From Trebouxia sp. TZW2008 (lineage: Eukaryota > Chlorophyta > Trebouxiophyceae > Trebouxiales > Trebouxiaceae), in the NCBI GenBank assembly GCA_002118135.1, contig BDIU01000195.1, forward strand, positions 95,498 to 159,497: a DNA stretch of 64,000 nucleotides, written 5' to 3'. Position numbers and translations under genes: made by a program. Under the pieces are notes generated by a model. It searched no databases, was not told the DNA's origin, and was given only the letters and a program-made list of their open reading frames with translations. Positions 33,822 through 46,500 of this stretch are shown here, piece by piece (the first letter of the stretch is position 1; the number at the start of each line of letters is the position of its first letter).

Positions 33822-34248
33822 CCTTGCAATGAGTTTTGGGGAGCTGTTACTGGGTCCTTGATCATTCTGGCACAGAGTGATTGCTAAACTTAGGGCAGAC
33901 AGAGACTCCAATTGTGTCAGGTTGTATTGCACCTTGACAATGCTATGTATCAATGTAGAGATATACTAGAATGATATGTACAAGTTGTGCTGAACACGAC
34001 GCTACCAGTAGTCCCACGCTCACACAACAGCCGGAGTCACAGATAAGTACAAAAGCAGACACCAGCACAAACTTGGAGTTCACTGGAGTACTAAGTGACC
34101 CATGCCCTTGTAGCACACAACCCTGTCAGGAGATCACAAGCTTGCGTCATATCAACCTGCTTGTGGTCAGTGCACCTCAACAGCATCTTGTAGTCCAGCT
34201 GAAATGAACATCATGCCAATACACCACTCCATTGCAACTGCGTCAGCC
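33822..34248. other. Region downstream of CDPK, nothing recognised
   Basis: Presumed 3' flank of the CDPK gene. A short Ser/Thr/Gln-rich + frame (33971-34207) is open but shows no family pattern. No RNA gene or strong repeat seen. Confidence 0.4.
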
Positions 34249-37200
34249 CTACTGATTATATAGTGCTGGAATCTTCTTCTCCCTTCCAGCACCATGCCTC
34301 ATGGTTGATGCACTTCTCAGGATGGCTTCATTGCCCTGCAATATGACACACAACATAATGCAAATCGATGTGTGCACTCTGTCATGACTTTGTAGCGAGC
34401 TCCTGATACTTCTTCAGCACATTTCATCAAAGTCATGATGACAGCAAGACATCACGTTATCACCCTACCACAACAGCAAGAATTATATCATGCAGCTACA
34501 GAGCTGCCACTGAGTTCGGCTTAGATGCTACCAGGAAAGGAGATCTGTATTTCTGCTGCATGCCGCAGTAAAATTTAACCTGTTGTGAATTGTGTGCAAC
34601 CTGTTTGACAGGCCCCACAGGTTGCATGCCAATATGGCAACAAGCGAAAATGAAGTGTGTGTTTCACCTGGCGCATCATGTCACAGAACTCTTCGTAGTC
34701 AATCCTGCCGTCTCCATTTCTGTCTACTTCCTTGAGGATATTCCTGATCTCCACAGTCACATCGTCGCCAGCCACTTTCTGCGAAACAAGGACAAGCTCA
34801 ACAAGAACAAGCTGCATTCTTGTGCTGACCAAAATCTGTATGAATGCTTAAATGCCTTGGGAGGTAACAGAAAGTGCTGTTGCAAACCAAGCTGCTTGTC
34901 AGATGTGTGTTTGCATTGCATCATTTAAAGCAGACTGCCACATGATTGATTACAGACCAGGCTCACAGTAATAAAACACATACCGTGAGAGCGTCTTCCA
35001 TCTCCTGCTGGGTGATGTAGCCACTGTTGTCAGTGTCAAAGTGGCGGAAGGCATTGTACATGGTGTCTTCCTTCTCCAGGTGGTTCAAATTCACAGTGGC
35101 AGCCAAGAACTCCTCGTAGTCAATGCTACCTGCAACACGCTTAGAATGTGCTTAGTCTAGCTGGCAAATACAATGCAATTGCGCTGTCTTGCATGGCTGA
35201 AGTCATGACTATGCAGCTCAGCTCCATTGGTGGCTTAATGCACAGTCAGTTATGACTGACAAGGCAGCTAGGTTATTTTGGTCCACTGACTGTTGGTAAC
35301 GGGCCACTACGTCTACGCAGGACCTGCTGCAATTTGCTGCTTTTGCTGCCAGGCAGCACCTGCATTGCATCTGTACAACAGCTGCTGCATGGGATTGCAA
35401 CATCATGTATGATGAGTCAGATCAAGAACCCTGCTATGAACACTCAGAGGCAAGCGCTGCTACTCAAATGGCTTGTGTTCAGGCAAATCATGCATCTTGC
35501 AGTAGAGCAGAAGGGGCCAACTGAACTTCATTGTGTACTGCAGTGCCTTCTCTGCTTTGGAAGGGCACTCAATGTGAGGATGTTCCAGGACAAGGACAAC
35601 AGTATTGGAAACCAATGACTGCGTTCTGGCTGCATTATCTCTGACTAAGGACAATTCGTCATGGGGACAATTTTCCTCAACTTGCAGATCTGATGCAAAG
35701 CAGTCGCTACAAAGATAAGCCACTGTAGAGCACACAGGGATGCAGTACAGCGTGAAGGCGCGACTTACCGCTGCCATCCACATCAATGTGAGCCAGCAGG
35801 GCCTGCAATTCCGCCAGTGCAATGGGGCTGCCCGCCTTCTTCATGCCCGCCTTTAGCTCATCCACAGTGATGGTGCCGCTGTGGTCCACATCAATGCCCT
35901 GCAAAGACGATCTTTCTGCATAGGTAGATATTTTTGACAAATCGCAGCAGTGCTGTCACTACTTTGCTTCCAAGGCGTCACACTGCTTTTGCATGCACAA
36001 TACTGGGCCCGCTCTGTTGGTACAGGTCGGTGCGTCACAAATGCTGCACGCACAGAACCAGCGCAGTATTGTGCATGTAAAAAGGAGTGTGATGCGCTGA
36101 AATGCATGCATGCAGGACAGATCTATCGTGCGATACAGTATTTGCTAGGTGTCACTAATCAAATCTGCAGGTTTCTGCGTGCGTTTTCAGAACAGCATGC
36201 AGTCGGGAGCTTTACATGGCTTTTGAGGAACTGTGTCTTGTGTTTTGGTCTGACTTATGAGGTCTGTATATACGCTGATGCGTGGAAGCTGCAGTCTCTG
36301 TAAACTTCCCATGCCAGGCAAAGAATTGACACCTTGCACACATGTTGCCTTGTCACATGCCTTGGCTGTCAACAAGTTGCGCAGTCTCACATCGTGTCAT
36401 CAATCTGCTGTGTCAGCTCCTTATGGCAATCTGCAGACTTGTCACAAGCAAGGCCATGCCAAAATGATTGGCAGATGTGAACAGTCATGCTGAAGGGCTG
36501 AAAGTTCTCTTGTAGCCACGGGTGAAGCAGCTAGCTAATCACCTGGAACATGGTACGCAGGCCAGCAATCTCTTCCTGAGACATGCCAGCTGCAATGACC
36601 TTGAGAGCCTCCTTCTTCAGCTTGTTCATGGCAGCAAACCCACGCATGCGCTTCAGGATCACATTGTCCAGAGGCCTCTCACTGGCAGTTCCATTCTCAC
36701 GCATCCAGTCATGCTGCAGGATGCCATTTGCATCTGCACGCTTCTTGGGGTCCTACAAACAGGTCACACTCTCATAGCCAGACACACACCAGCCAAAGAC
36801 GAGCTTTAATGAAAGTCAATGACATGACACCGTGCAACACGCACCTGACCTCCTTGCTTCAATGCACCGCTGCAAACAGATGTCGTCCCTGGTGTGTGCA
36901 AGAAATGCATCCCTGCTTGCAGCTGAAAACAAACTGTCTGTGCCACAGCAGACCCCCTGTGGAAGTCATGTATGTTGTCACAGCCATATAGTGCAATGAC
37001 TTGTCCAGCCATTTGTCTGGCTGATTGAGTTCTAGCTTTGTATTGACTTTGCCGTTGCTTGCTGCATGAAGCATTCCAAATACATGATGTACATCAGCCA
37101 GATAAATGGCTGGATGTGCATCGTGGACTTGAAATGCTTCATGCAGCAAGCAGCAGCAAAGGCAATGCTGACAAGAGATAATGCAGTGCTGCATTTGCTG

Positions 37201-39938
37201 AAGCAGCACACAAAACCAAAAGAGATGACCAGTGAAATGAGTTGTATTTGCAGTGTACCTGCATCAACATCTGCTTGACGCAGTCCTTGGCCTCTGCACT
37301 AATCTGTGGCCAGGGCTCAGACTGGAAGTCCAGGTTGCCTTTCAGGATGCAATCAAAGATCTGCTGCTCGCTCTCACCCCAGAAGGGTGGCACTCCACTG
37401 AGCAAGATGTACAGAATGACTCCACAGCTCCAGATGTCTGCCTGGTGGCTGTAGTGCCTTCTCAGCACCTGTGGTCAGCAGCTTGTTGTGGAGCTGATTG
37501 GGGAGCTTAGCGGAGACTGGAGTGACAGCATTTCAGCATATACCTGTGACTGTTGGTATCAGCCAGCTGGTTTGCGGACCCATATTTCCAGCTCTTTGGG
37601 ATTCTGGCGTGTTGACATCATATTAGCTGGGAGTTCTCAATGTCAGAACAACTTTTTGTCAAGGAGCCAAGCATACTGAGGAACACCGATGAGTTTGACG
37701 ATCAAAAAAAGATCAGAATTAAAACTTCGACGCTGCTGTCTGAACACTGCTATGGTGATGGTCGGTAATTTGTGCAACAACAGAGACATGTTGCTGTGTT
37801 GCAGGATATGACAACATGTCAAAGAGATGCCTCATTGCTACTCAGTCTGCAGGCCCAAAAACTGAATAGTTGCACAGCACCAGAGCCAGCAGCTACTCAG
37901 CAGGGCAGACATGGCATCAAAGCGGGGTAGAGCATACCTCTGGGGCAACATAGTAGGCACTGCCGACAATGTCACTAAACACCTGGCCTGGGTGGTAGAA
38001 GACTGACAAGCCAAAGTCGGTGGCCTTCAAGGGTGCATGTGGATCCTTGTTGGACAGCAGAAAATTCTCTGGTTTGAGATCCCTGAATGCGTCAAGCAAT
38101 GGGTAAGCATTGAACCAGAAGACTCTGGGAAAATGCTGTGCAGGCTGTTGGCAGCATGCTATATTCAGCGCAAGCACAATCATTCAGTATGCACATTAGC
38201 TTGTTGGGAAGTTGTTGCAGCTTTGCGCCATTGAGCACAAATGACTCCTTTACTTTTGTGAAGTGCATGGCGATGGCAAGCATGACCTGGGGTTACGCTT
38301 TATGCTCTCACCTGTGAATGACTCCTAGCGAGTGACAGTGGGCTACCACCTTGACGATGGTCCTGACCAGCTCTGCTGCATCCTTCTCACTGCAAAGCAC
38401 CAATCAGTACTTCACCACTGCTGCTACTGGGGCGGTGAGGCATGTCACACCTGTTGTATTTGACAGCTTCAAATTCTTGAATTCATATTCAATTGATGAC
38501 CAAGCTTGCAGTCACAAGTACTACATTCAAAATATGTCATCACGCGTTGGCTTCAAGGCAACGATGCTTACTTGCCATGTGCAAACCATGTACAAGTGTG
38601 AAACATCAACCAATCATGCAAAACAAGAGTACAGCCATGCAAGGCATGAGTACCTGTAGTGGCCACGCTGTACAATGCGGTCAAACAGCTCACCACCAGC
38701 ACACAGCTCCATGACCTGCATAACAAAGAGCATCCAAACAAATGTTTGGCATCGTAAGACATAGCATGAGCCAATGCCACATGATTGCTCAGATGCAAAA
38801 GTGCAGACGCTATACAAGCATACAAGTATCTGGAGTACACTAGCTGCTAACCGGGGCGATATCAACAAGTCAGCCTTGGCAAGCTAATCAGCAGAGGAAT
38901 GGCAAGATCAATGGAGACTCAGCCATTCATGTCATTGTGCTTACCAGGTGGACATGATGCCTGTCCTCATACGCTCCCTTCAGCAGGGTGACATTGGGGT
39001 GACCAGCTAGGTGGTGCATGATCTGCACCTCGCGCCTCACATCCTCAACATCCTCTGTAGACCTGCAACACACCAATGCAGCTGTGTTGCTGCAGAGACA
39101 ATGCATGCTATACATGCATGCTATACATGCTGATCAAGCCTTGGGTGCCAGAGGAACTTGTAGCTTCATGCGTGATTGCTTCCAATTATGTGATGCAGAT
39201 CTGCCACCAGATGCCACCAGCATGAAAAGTGCAATGTGTGCCTGATGGCTTGTGCAGATGTCAAGAAGGGACCTGCACATGCATGTTTCATCCATCCTGT
39301 GCCAACTGACTCACCATGAGCTTGAAATGGAATTGCAGTTGTGCGTGCTATGTCAACGCAAAATCTGAAATGCAGGCTCGATGTGGCCTGTCACATGCTG
39401 ACATTGGAGGCATGCAACTGCTTACGTCAATTTGCGCTTGGAGATTGACTTGCAGGCCAATTGCTCTCCTGTGACCTTGTCTTCTGCCAGTCTGGTGGTG
39501 CCAAACTGCCCTCGCCCTAACACACGCCCAAGCGTGTACAAGGCTGTCACATCCTATGAGAAGAAAACATATTTCTTGCTGCTGGGACTTTAGCAAATTT
39601 GCTTGAGAAAGGCATGCTGGCAAATGCATCTGCACCTCTGTTTGCTTCCCTAGTACGCTATGCGCTACTCCTTGCTTCTTGAGTCCAGAGTGAGCAGACT
39701 TGGCTGGTGCCCCGACACCTGCCACTGGTTTCTGCAGTGAGGAAGATACAATCAGAGGGGGGAAGTCGGGGCAGTTAGGCCAGTTTACAAAGCCGCACGG
39801 GCCGCAGCTGACGCTGGGTGCAAAGATGGCAAACAAGTGCTAGCAGCGACTCACAGCAACTACGTGATTGGTAGTAGGTTTAGCCTTGTTATCGTGCTGT
39901 GCCTGATGGTCCTTTGGGGCCGATATGCAATTCCCCAT
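34249..39938 (-). CDS. Calcium-dependent protein kinase (CDPK)
   Basis: CDPKs are plant/alga/protist Ser/Thr kinases switched on directly by Ca2+. Thirteen exons on minus: 39938-39855, 39731-39636, 39553-39426, 39062-38945, 38715-38654, 38389-38312, 38082-37938, 37468-37259, 36752-36543, 35898-35769, 35129-34984, 34778-34668, 34335-34249. They total 1605 nt, 534 residues, all phases consistent. The N terminus MGNCISAPK is a myristoylation plus palmitoylation signal, so membrane attachment is likely. Kinase: loop GRGQFG (73-78), Lys95 in ACKSI, HRDLKPEN (Asp190), DFG at 211-213, APE near 237. Junction autoinhibitor: [20 protein letters not shown]. Four intact EF loops: [12 protein letters not shown] (380-391), DVDGSGSIDYEE (416-427), [12 protein letters not shown] (452-463), [12 protein letters not shown] (488-499). 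Divergent from XRN across 586 bp. Confidence 0.97.
35575..35735 (-). repeat. MITE-like dispersed repeat copy, reverse orientation
   Basis: CDPK intron 10. Reverse complement shares gtagcgactgcttt-like, ttgtcc and tagtcagagata-type blocks (here attatctctgactaaggaca, agcagtcgctacaaagataa) with the family seen at 7797 and 12445. Confidence 0.5.
35967..36098. repeat. Long imperfect hairpin / foldback
   Basis: CDPK intron 9. Left arm aggcgtcacactgcttttgc then atgcacaatactg; right arm cagtattgtgcatgtaaaaa then ggagtgtgatgcgct is its reverse complement with few mismatches. Pairing continues inward (ctctgttggtacag with its partner), giving ~55 bp arms around a short loop. It is either a MITE or a hairpin RNA source. 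Confidence 0.7.
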
Positions 39939-40524
39939 CCGGGGATGCAGCACAGCAACGCAGGCCGCTGCTGATCAAAATTGGTGTGCAGCACGACAAA
40001 GTCAGAGGCAAACTCCCAGGCTGCGCTGCTTGGGCCTATCTGACCTGACGAACTGGCTCGATTCAAGCAACACGTCGAGACGGAGCTCAAAAAACACAGG
40101 CAGCGCTTGCTGCTATATGATGCGTCATGGCGGCTCGAACGAGGCTGTTGCTCTGTTGTGTCGAGTGATCGCGTTGACTAGCACAGCGCACCCGATGCTG
40201 CAGCTACCCAGAGCTAATTGTCTAATGTGAATTGAACGGAATTCGACGTAAGCGTTATGGTTTGGCGTTATGCGTAAATGCAGGAGCTTTAGGCTTGAGT
40301 TTGACGCTGTTGCAATCGCAAACTTGCATGACATTTGTGTCTCAGCCGCCAGAGATCGGCAAGTCGACCCATGGTATGCATGACTTGTGCAGTTGTGTTC
40401 ACAGGCCGTCTGTCACTTGTCTCTATAGGCTTGAAAGCTTACCTTGGACAGTTCACTTCGACCCCTGCAGCACAAGTCTGAGGAGCACAGGCTCGGAAAA
40501 TTTGCTTAAGATCCCACACACGCA
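39939..40524. promoter_or_regulatory. Bidirectional promoter region CDPK / XRN
   Basis: The 586 bp between divergent start codons must contain both promoters. No repeat, RNA gene or clear motif array was recognised. Confidence 0.5.
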
Positions 40525-43500
40525 ATGGGTGTGCCGGGATTCTTTTTATGGTTGCGTCGCAAGTATCCTCAGATCGTTGAGGAGTGCGCCACGGCTCGTG
40601 GTCAACGCGAGGAAGACTCTGACGACAGAGAATGCGACAATCTCTACATTGGTGAGGTCCTGCACGCATGAAACGCATTCCGAAGCTTGCCGCGTGGCTG
40701 GCGGTCAAGTGTCGGTGATCAGGCAGCTTTGCGCTGATCTTGACGCACAGACCCTCTCTTGCCGCCTCGTTTTGCAGTAGATTGACTCCGTCAATAAGAT
40801 CAGCAAACCCGTTTGTAGAGTCGCTGCAGCTAAGCATGCTTCAACTCGATCCGATCCAGTACACTACAATGCCTTGATCTATTAGGTCAAGCCTGTTTCC
40901 TGCAGATATGAACCATATTATTCATGGGTGCAGCCATCCTCGATGGCGGGACTCAGCCTATGAGTCAGAGGCTGAGATGTTCCGTGGCATACAAGCATAC
41001 TTGGAGAGATTGGTTCAGACTTGCAGGCAAGAGTGTTGCACAGCTTCATTTTTGAGGTATAAGGCTCGGTCTAGCAACAAAGTTTGGTATGCAGGCCACA
41101 GAGGCTTCTGATGATTGCCATTGATGGTGTTGCTCCGCAAGCGAAGATGTGTCAGCAGCGGACAAGAAGGTTCATGAGTGCATATAGTGAGCGCAAGCGA
41201 AGACAGATAGAGCTGGAGGTATTGTACCTTGCCTTGTCATCCCAACGAAGCTGTGCAGGCACGGTTTATCAGCCGTCTGAGTGGGCATCCTGTGATCTCT
41301 ATACAAGGATATTTCATGCCCACATGCTGACATCAAGCTCTGCTTGTGACACAGCACAGGCACACACGTGGCATCTGATCTATGCTCAGCACAAGCAACC
41401 GCAGCATATCCATGCAAGTGAATTTGTTTTCACATGCAGGTCAGAAGGGAGATGACGGCACAAGCCAAGAATGCTGTTAACATCCCTGCAGCAACAGCTT
41501 TTGATGGCAACGTGATCACTCCAGGCACACCCTTCATGGCGCGCCTGGTCTTTCACCTGCAGCAGTTTGTGGAGCGCAAGGTTGCCAATGATCCAGATTG
41601 GCAGTGCATGCAGGTAGGCAACACTCTGTTGTGCAATGCACAGGCCTGGGAGATAAGACTGTACTGCAAGGACTGTCTGCTTGCAAAGGGCGTGTGCTGT
41701 ATGCTTGCACCTGCTGTCCCCTTTGCCATTGCAGTGCGTGTGCATCTTTAACGCTTGTGGGTGTATGCTGTATGTGCTAGGGGATCCATCACTGGACACA
41801 ATTGTGAGCATTTGCTGCTGAGAAGGTGCATCAAGCGCAAGACGACCTTGGCCAAGCTTGTCTTGCTCTCGGATTTCTCTCTCAGCAGCAGCAGCCATGA
41901 CTGCATCCTGAAACTGATCTCTGATGCATGTAGACCATGCACACATCAAATGGGTTTGCGACAGAATAGCACTTGAAGCGACAAACCAATTTTGATGCAG
42001 TGTTGACATCTCATTTTCTGTCTGGTCTTCTTGTCCCATGCAGATCTGACAATGAAATCAAGGCCTGATGGCTTTGCTAAACGGCCAGATCTGTGTGAAG
42101 ACGTGTCTTTCTCTGCAGATCTTAATCTCAGATGCCAATGAGCCTGGCGAGGGGGAGCACAAGATCATGCGCTTCATCAGGCACCAACGCACCTGTCCTG
42201 AATATGACCCAAACACAAGACATGTCATTTATGGACAGGTGACTGCCCACCCAGTGCTGAAACGCAGCATTACAGGCCACCCGATCATTGCAAAAGAAGT
42301 GCAGGGGTCAGAACCCAATGCGAACAGCCGTAGTCTGTGCCTTGCATGCACTGTTGACATGGGTCTTGGTGCTTGACATGCTGACCTCACCCTGCCAGCT
42401 GTACTCACAATGCCTTGCATGCAATTTTGACCTGGATGGTCGTGTTCAGGATGCTGACCTCATTTTGCTGGCTCTACTGACTGTGTTTTGCATGCATTTT
42501 TGACATGGGTCTTGGTGTCCAGGACGCTGACCTCATTTTGCTGGCTTTACTGACCCATGAGCCCCACTTTGCATTGCTAAGAGAGGCTGGCAACCTGGAG
42601 GATGCAGCCAGGGAGATGGGTGTAGACCCATCAGAGTGGTCAGCGGTGAGTATGCACACAAGTATTGCTTGACTAGCAAGCTGTCAACAGCAATACAGTT
42701 GGCTTGCTGCTATACATCTTGAAAACACACTCAGCATTTAGCCAGTGGCCTCGATCAGACCCATGCATAGTTGCTTGCACTCCCAGGCATGCTATGCCAA
42801 CTTGTTCGCGTGCTTTTAAATGTTGCGCCTGCTGGGAGAAGGGGTGTGCAGCAACCTGTGATAGGGCATGCGTCTGCATGGCAGCTTGCGAACTGAATTC
42901 AATATAGAACGTGCCAAGACAGTCCTTGCTGACTGGCAGTGTGCCATGTGCAGGCTAAGCATCAGCCACTACAGTTCCTCAATGTCAGCACTTTGCGGGA
43001 GTATCTACGCTATGAGTTCCAGGACCTTGTGGGTACAGCTTGCAACCCTCCAAGTGCTTTGTCGTCATCTGCTGCTGATCCCTGGCACCAGCAGAAGCAA
43101 GAAGCAGTTGAAGAGCAGCCAGAGCAGGCAGATGAAGAAGCTGAAGAGGCAGAAGACACCTCTGCTTGTGTGGCTTACATACCTGAGTGCTCCAATGGGC
43201 AGTTTGACTTTGAGAGGGTCTTGCAAGATTTTGTCCTACTGACCTTTCTGGTGAGCTCTCATGGTCAATCCTGCATTAGCCTGGTGTCCTGATGCAACAT
43301 GGCAACAGTGCAAACATGGCTTGTTGATAAGGCGTTGACCGTCACTCCACATTGAGCAGGCATTGCACTCCAATTCTGTCTGCAGCGTGCTGTGCAGCTG
43401 TACAGCGATGCTCAGTCAGGACTTGCGTGCAATGTTGGTGAGACATGGTGCCGTGCCCATGCTGGACAGCAGTCATGCTTGCAGTTTGCTGCACTGTGTA

Positions 43501-46500
43501 TACAGCCAATGGCACCTGAGCGATGTATAATACAAGCATTGGCTTCAGCAGCATTGAGTTGTCAAAATGCTTAGCTGCGCCTTTTCAGCTCTGCAACCAG
43601 TTTGTTACACAGTAACATGAACTTTTCCTTGTATTCTATCCACATAGCGGTCAGCTTTGCAAATTAAATCAAATTGTACTGCTGTATGCTGCTTGATCAT
43701 GATGCATAAATTATGGCAATCATTGTTCAGATGTCCTTGCATGCCAGCTACTCCATTGACAAGTTCCAATCTGCTGCTGCACAAGTTGGCAATGACTTCT
43801 TGCCAAGTTTGTCCAGCTCAGGAATCCATGGGTGCCCCAGTGGAGTTGACATAGTCCTGCATACTTACAATGAAATTTTGTCTGGCCTCCAATCACCGAT
43901 GACTCTATTGTGTAGGCTGGCAACGACTTCTTACCAAGTGTACCAAGCCTGGAGATTTATGGGCGGCCCAGTGGACTGGACATCATTCTGAAGACTTACA
44001 AGGAAATTCTGCCTGCCCTTGGAGGTCCAATCACCAATGGCTCTGTCATCAACCCTGATTGCCTGAAACGCATCCTCACCAAGCTGGCTGAAGATGAAGA
44101 AGATGCGTTCCAGAGGCTTGCGGTCAGTCCATCTGGTGCTAAATGAAGCTATCAAATGCATTTGTGTTGGACTGTTGGGTGCATGTTGCAAACAACTTCT
44201 GCATTGGTTCCTGGTCATGCGTGCTTCTTGCCCTGCCTGCATGCTTTTTGAACTTCAGAGCATACGGTGGCAATCAGCTACAAAACAGGAACACTGCAAT
44301 CCATGTGGCTTGGATTTGTCCCCAAAATGCTCATCCAGATGAGCCATTTGTTTACCTTCTGACGGTTCACAAGAAGGCAACACACTTTGCAATGCATACC
44401 TAGGCTGTGAGCATTGGTGCTGCAGACCAAAAGGGCAAGTGAAGAGCTTGCTCAAACAGCATGGATTGTGTTTCAAGAAAGCACATGCCACTGCTGCTGC
44501 TCAGTAGCTCAAATGGCAAGTGCAATTCCATGTTGGCTGGTGCTGCAGACAAAAAGAGCACGTGACTTCCAAAGGATGGCAGACAAGGAGAATCAGGAGC
44601 AGAATGGCAGGGGGCTGGGGTACAGGGGCCCTGATGGGTCTGGCCAGTGGGTCAGCATGGGCGAGCTGGGGGAGGGCGGTGACCTGGATGAAGCCCTTGG
44701 ATCACTGGGAGGAGGTACGACTTCTGACAGTGCTGCCATGATTATAGACATTTGCCCTCCAGAAATTTGTATAAGCAATGCTTAATATTGCACAATTTGG
44801 TGTCAATGTGAAGTGGGTCTGGCTAGTGGGTCAGCATGGGGGAGCTGAGGGAGAGTGACCTGGACAAAGTTTGTGAAGTACTGGGAGGAGGTATGAGTCT
44901 AAGTTGCGCTCCTGTTCTGAAGAATTATACCTAGGAGGTGCTAGTGCATTGCCTGTCATTTGTCGGGTATGGGCCTGACCTCTGACAGTATTGCCTTGAC
45001 AGTTGAAAAGGCCCTGCAATACTCATAGAGGCACTGTGTGACGTTGATAAGTCTGGTGCGTATGTGACATGGGTCTGCTGCTGGCCATGCTGGGTGACTT
45101 GGAGGAAGCCTTTGGACCACAGCAGAGGTGGTACAGCTTTAGCTGAAAGCACTGCCATGGTCAAAGGCAATGGCCCTTCACAATTGTAAGGAGACGGCTT
45201 GAGTGAGCTAGTGCACTTGCTTGCTCTGTGTATGTACAGCTAGGTGATTTGGAAGGCTTTGAGGGCATTGCTGTTGCAACCGTTCAGGTCAAGTAGCAAC
45301 AAGCAAGGGCTGCACATCTCTTTGCAAGACCTTGAATTTGTCTGCTGAATAGATGTCTTGCGAACATGTACGTGTCTTTGCAAGCTCTTTATTCAGACGA
45401 AGAAGTCCAGGTCTTGCAAAGAGCCGCGCAGCCATTGCTTGCTCCTACTTGAACTGAGCAAGATTACGCTGACAACAAACCCAACATACTAACAGCTCTG
45501 GCAATGATCTTATTGCAGACAGGTCTTTGTACTTGCAACAAAAAACTCATTAGGGAGTGCCCGTAGCTGCAGTGCCCAGTGAGGATGAGCATCTCCCATT
45601 GTAACAACAAGGAAAACTTTGCAGCAATGCATGAAGTAGCTGTGTTGAGTGCAGAAGGACCCATGCAATCTGAAGCCTTTGACATCATGACAGCCACACC
45701 AAATGAGCTGAGTAGGGAGCTGGCAGCCAGAGTGGCCAAGAGACTGGATGATACACTGAAGGGCGCCTCAGAAGCCGACCCTGTCAGGCTCAGCATGCCT
45801 GGGTACAGAGCACGCCTCTACGAGCAAAGATTCCAGGCAACTGCAGGTATAGCCTGCTTCAACAGTAGCGAAATGTCATAAAATGTTGACCAGACTTTTA
45901 TGCATGCCTTGAACAGTTATGCAATGCATAGAGACACAAGTGTGTCGGGTCCAGGCTGCTGGCGTTGCTATACTTTCAGCTGATTCTTTGCATAAGTAAC
46001 CGGTGATGGGAGTACTTTTGCATGCACTTAAAACTTATGCTGTTGCAGCAGCAAAGTTGCATGATGTGAAGCCCAATCATCAACTTTACTTTGCTGGTAG
46101 CGTACAAGTGCACAGGTACATTGGAAAGCACCTTAGCGTTCTGTGGCTCAATACTGGATCTTGAGTGCAGGGGAGGGAGTGGAAAAGACCTGTCGCAAAG
46201 TCAGCCATACATATGTGCAAGGCTTGACCTGGGTTTTGGCATACTATGTGCACGGCAACACGCCGGTGCCAGTCAGCAGCACTCACACAGAGGCAGTCCA
46301 AACAGCATCAAGCCAAGTGGTGGGCAAAGGCAAGCAGAACAGTGCTGCAGACTCTAGAGAAGGGCTAGGAGCCAGCTGGGACTGGTAGGCTGCTGCGTTG
46401 CTGCAAGCACATTGTGCTGTACACAGTCTGCTTTTTACAAGTTGATGGATTTGTTGTTGCCTCCTTTTTGTCCCAAGCTGCTTACTGTTGTGCCAAGTGA

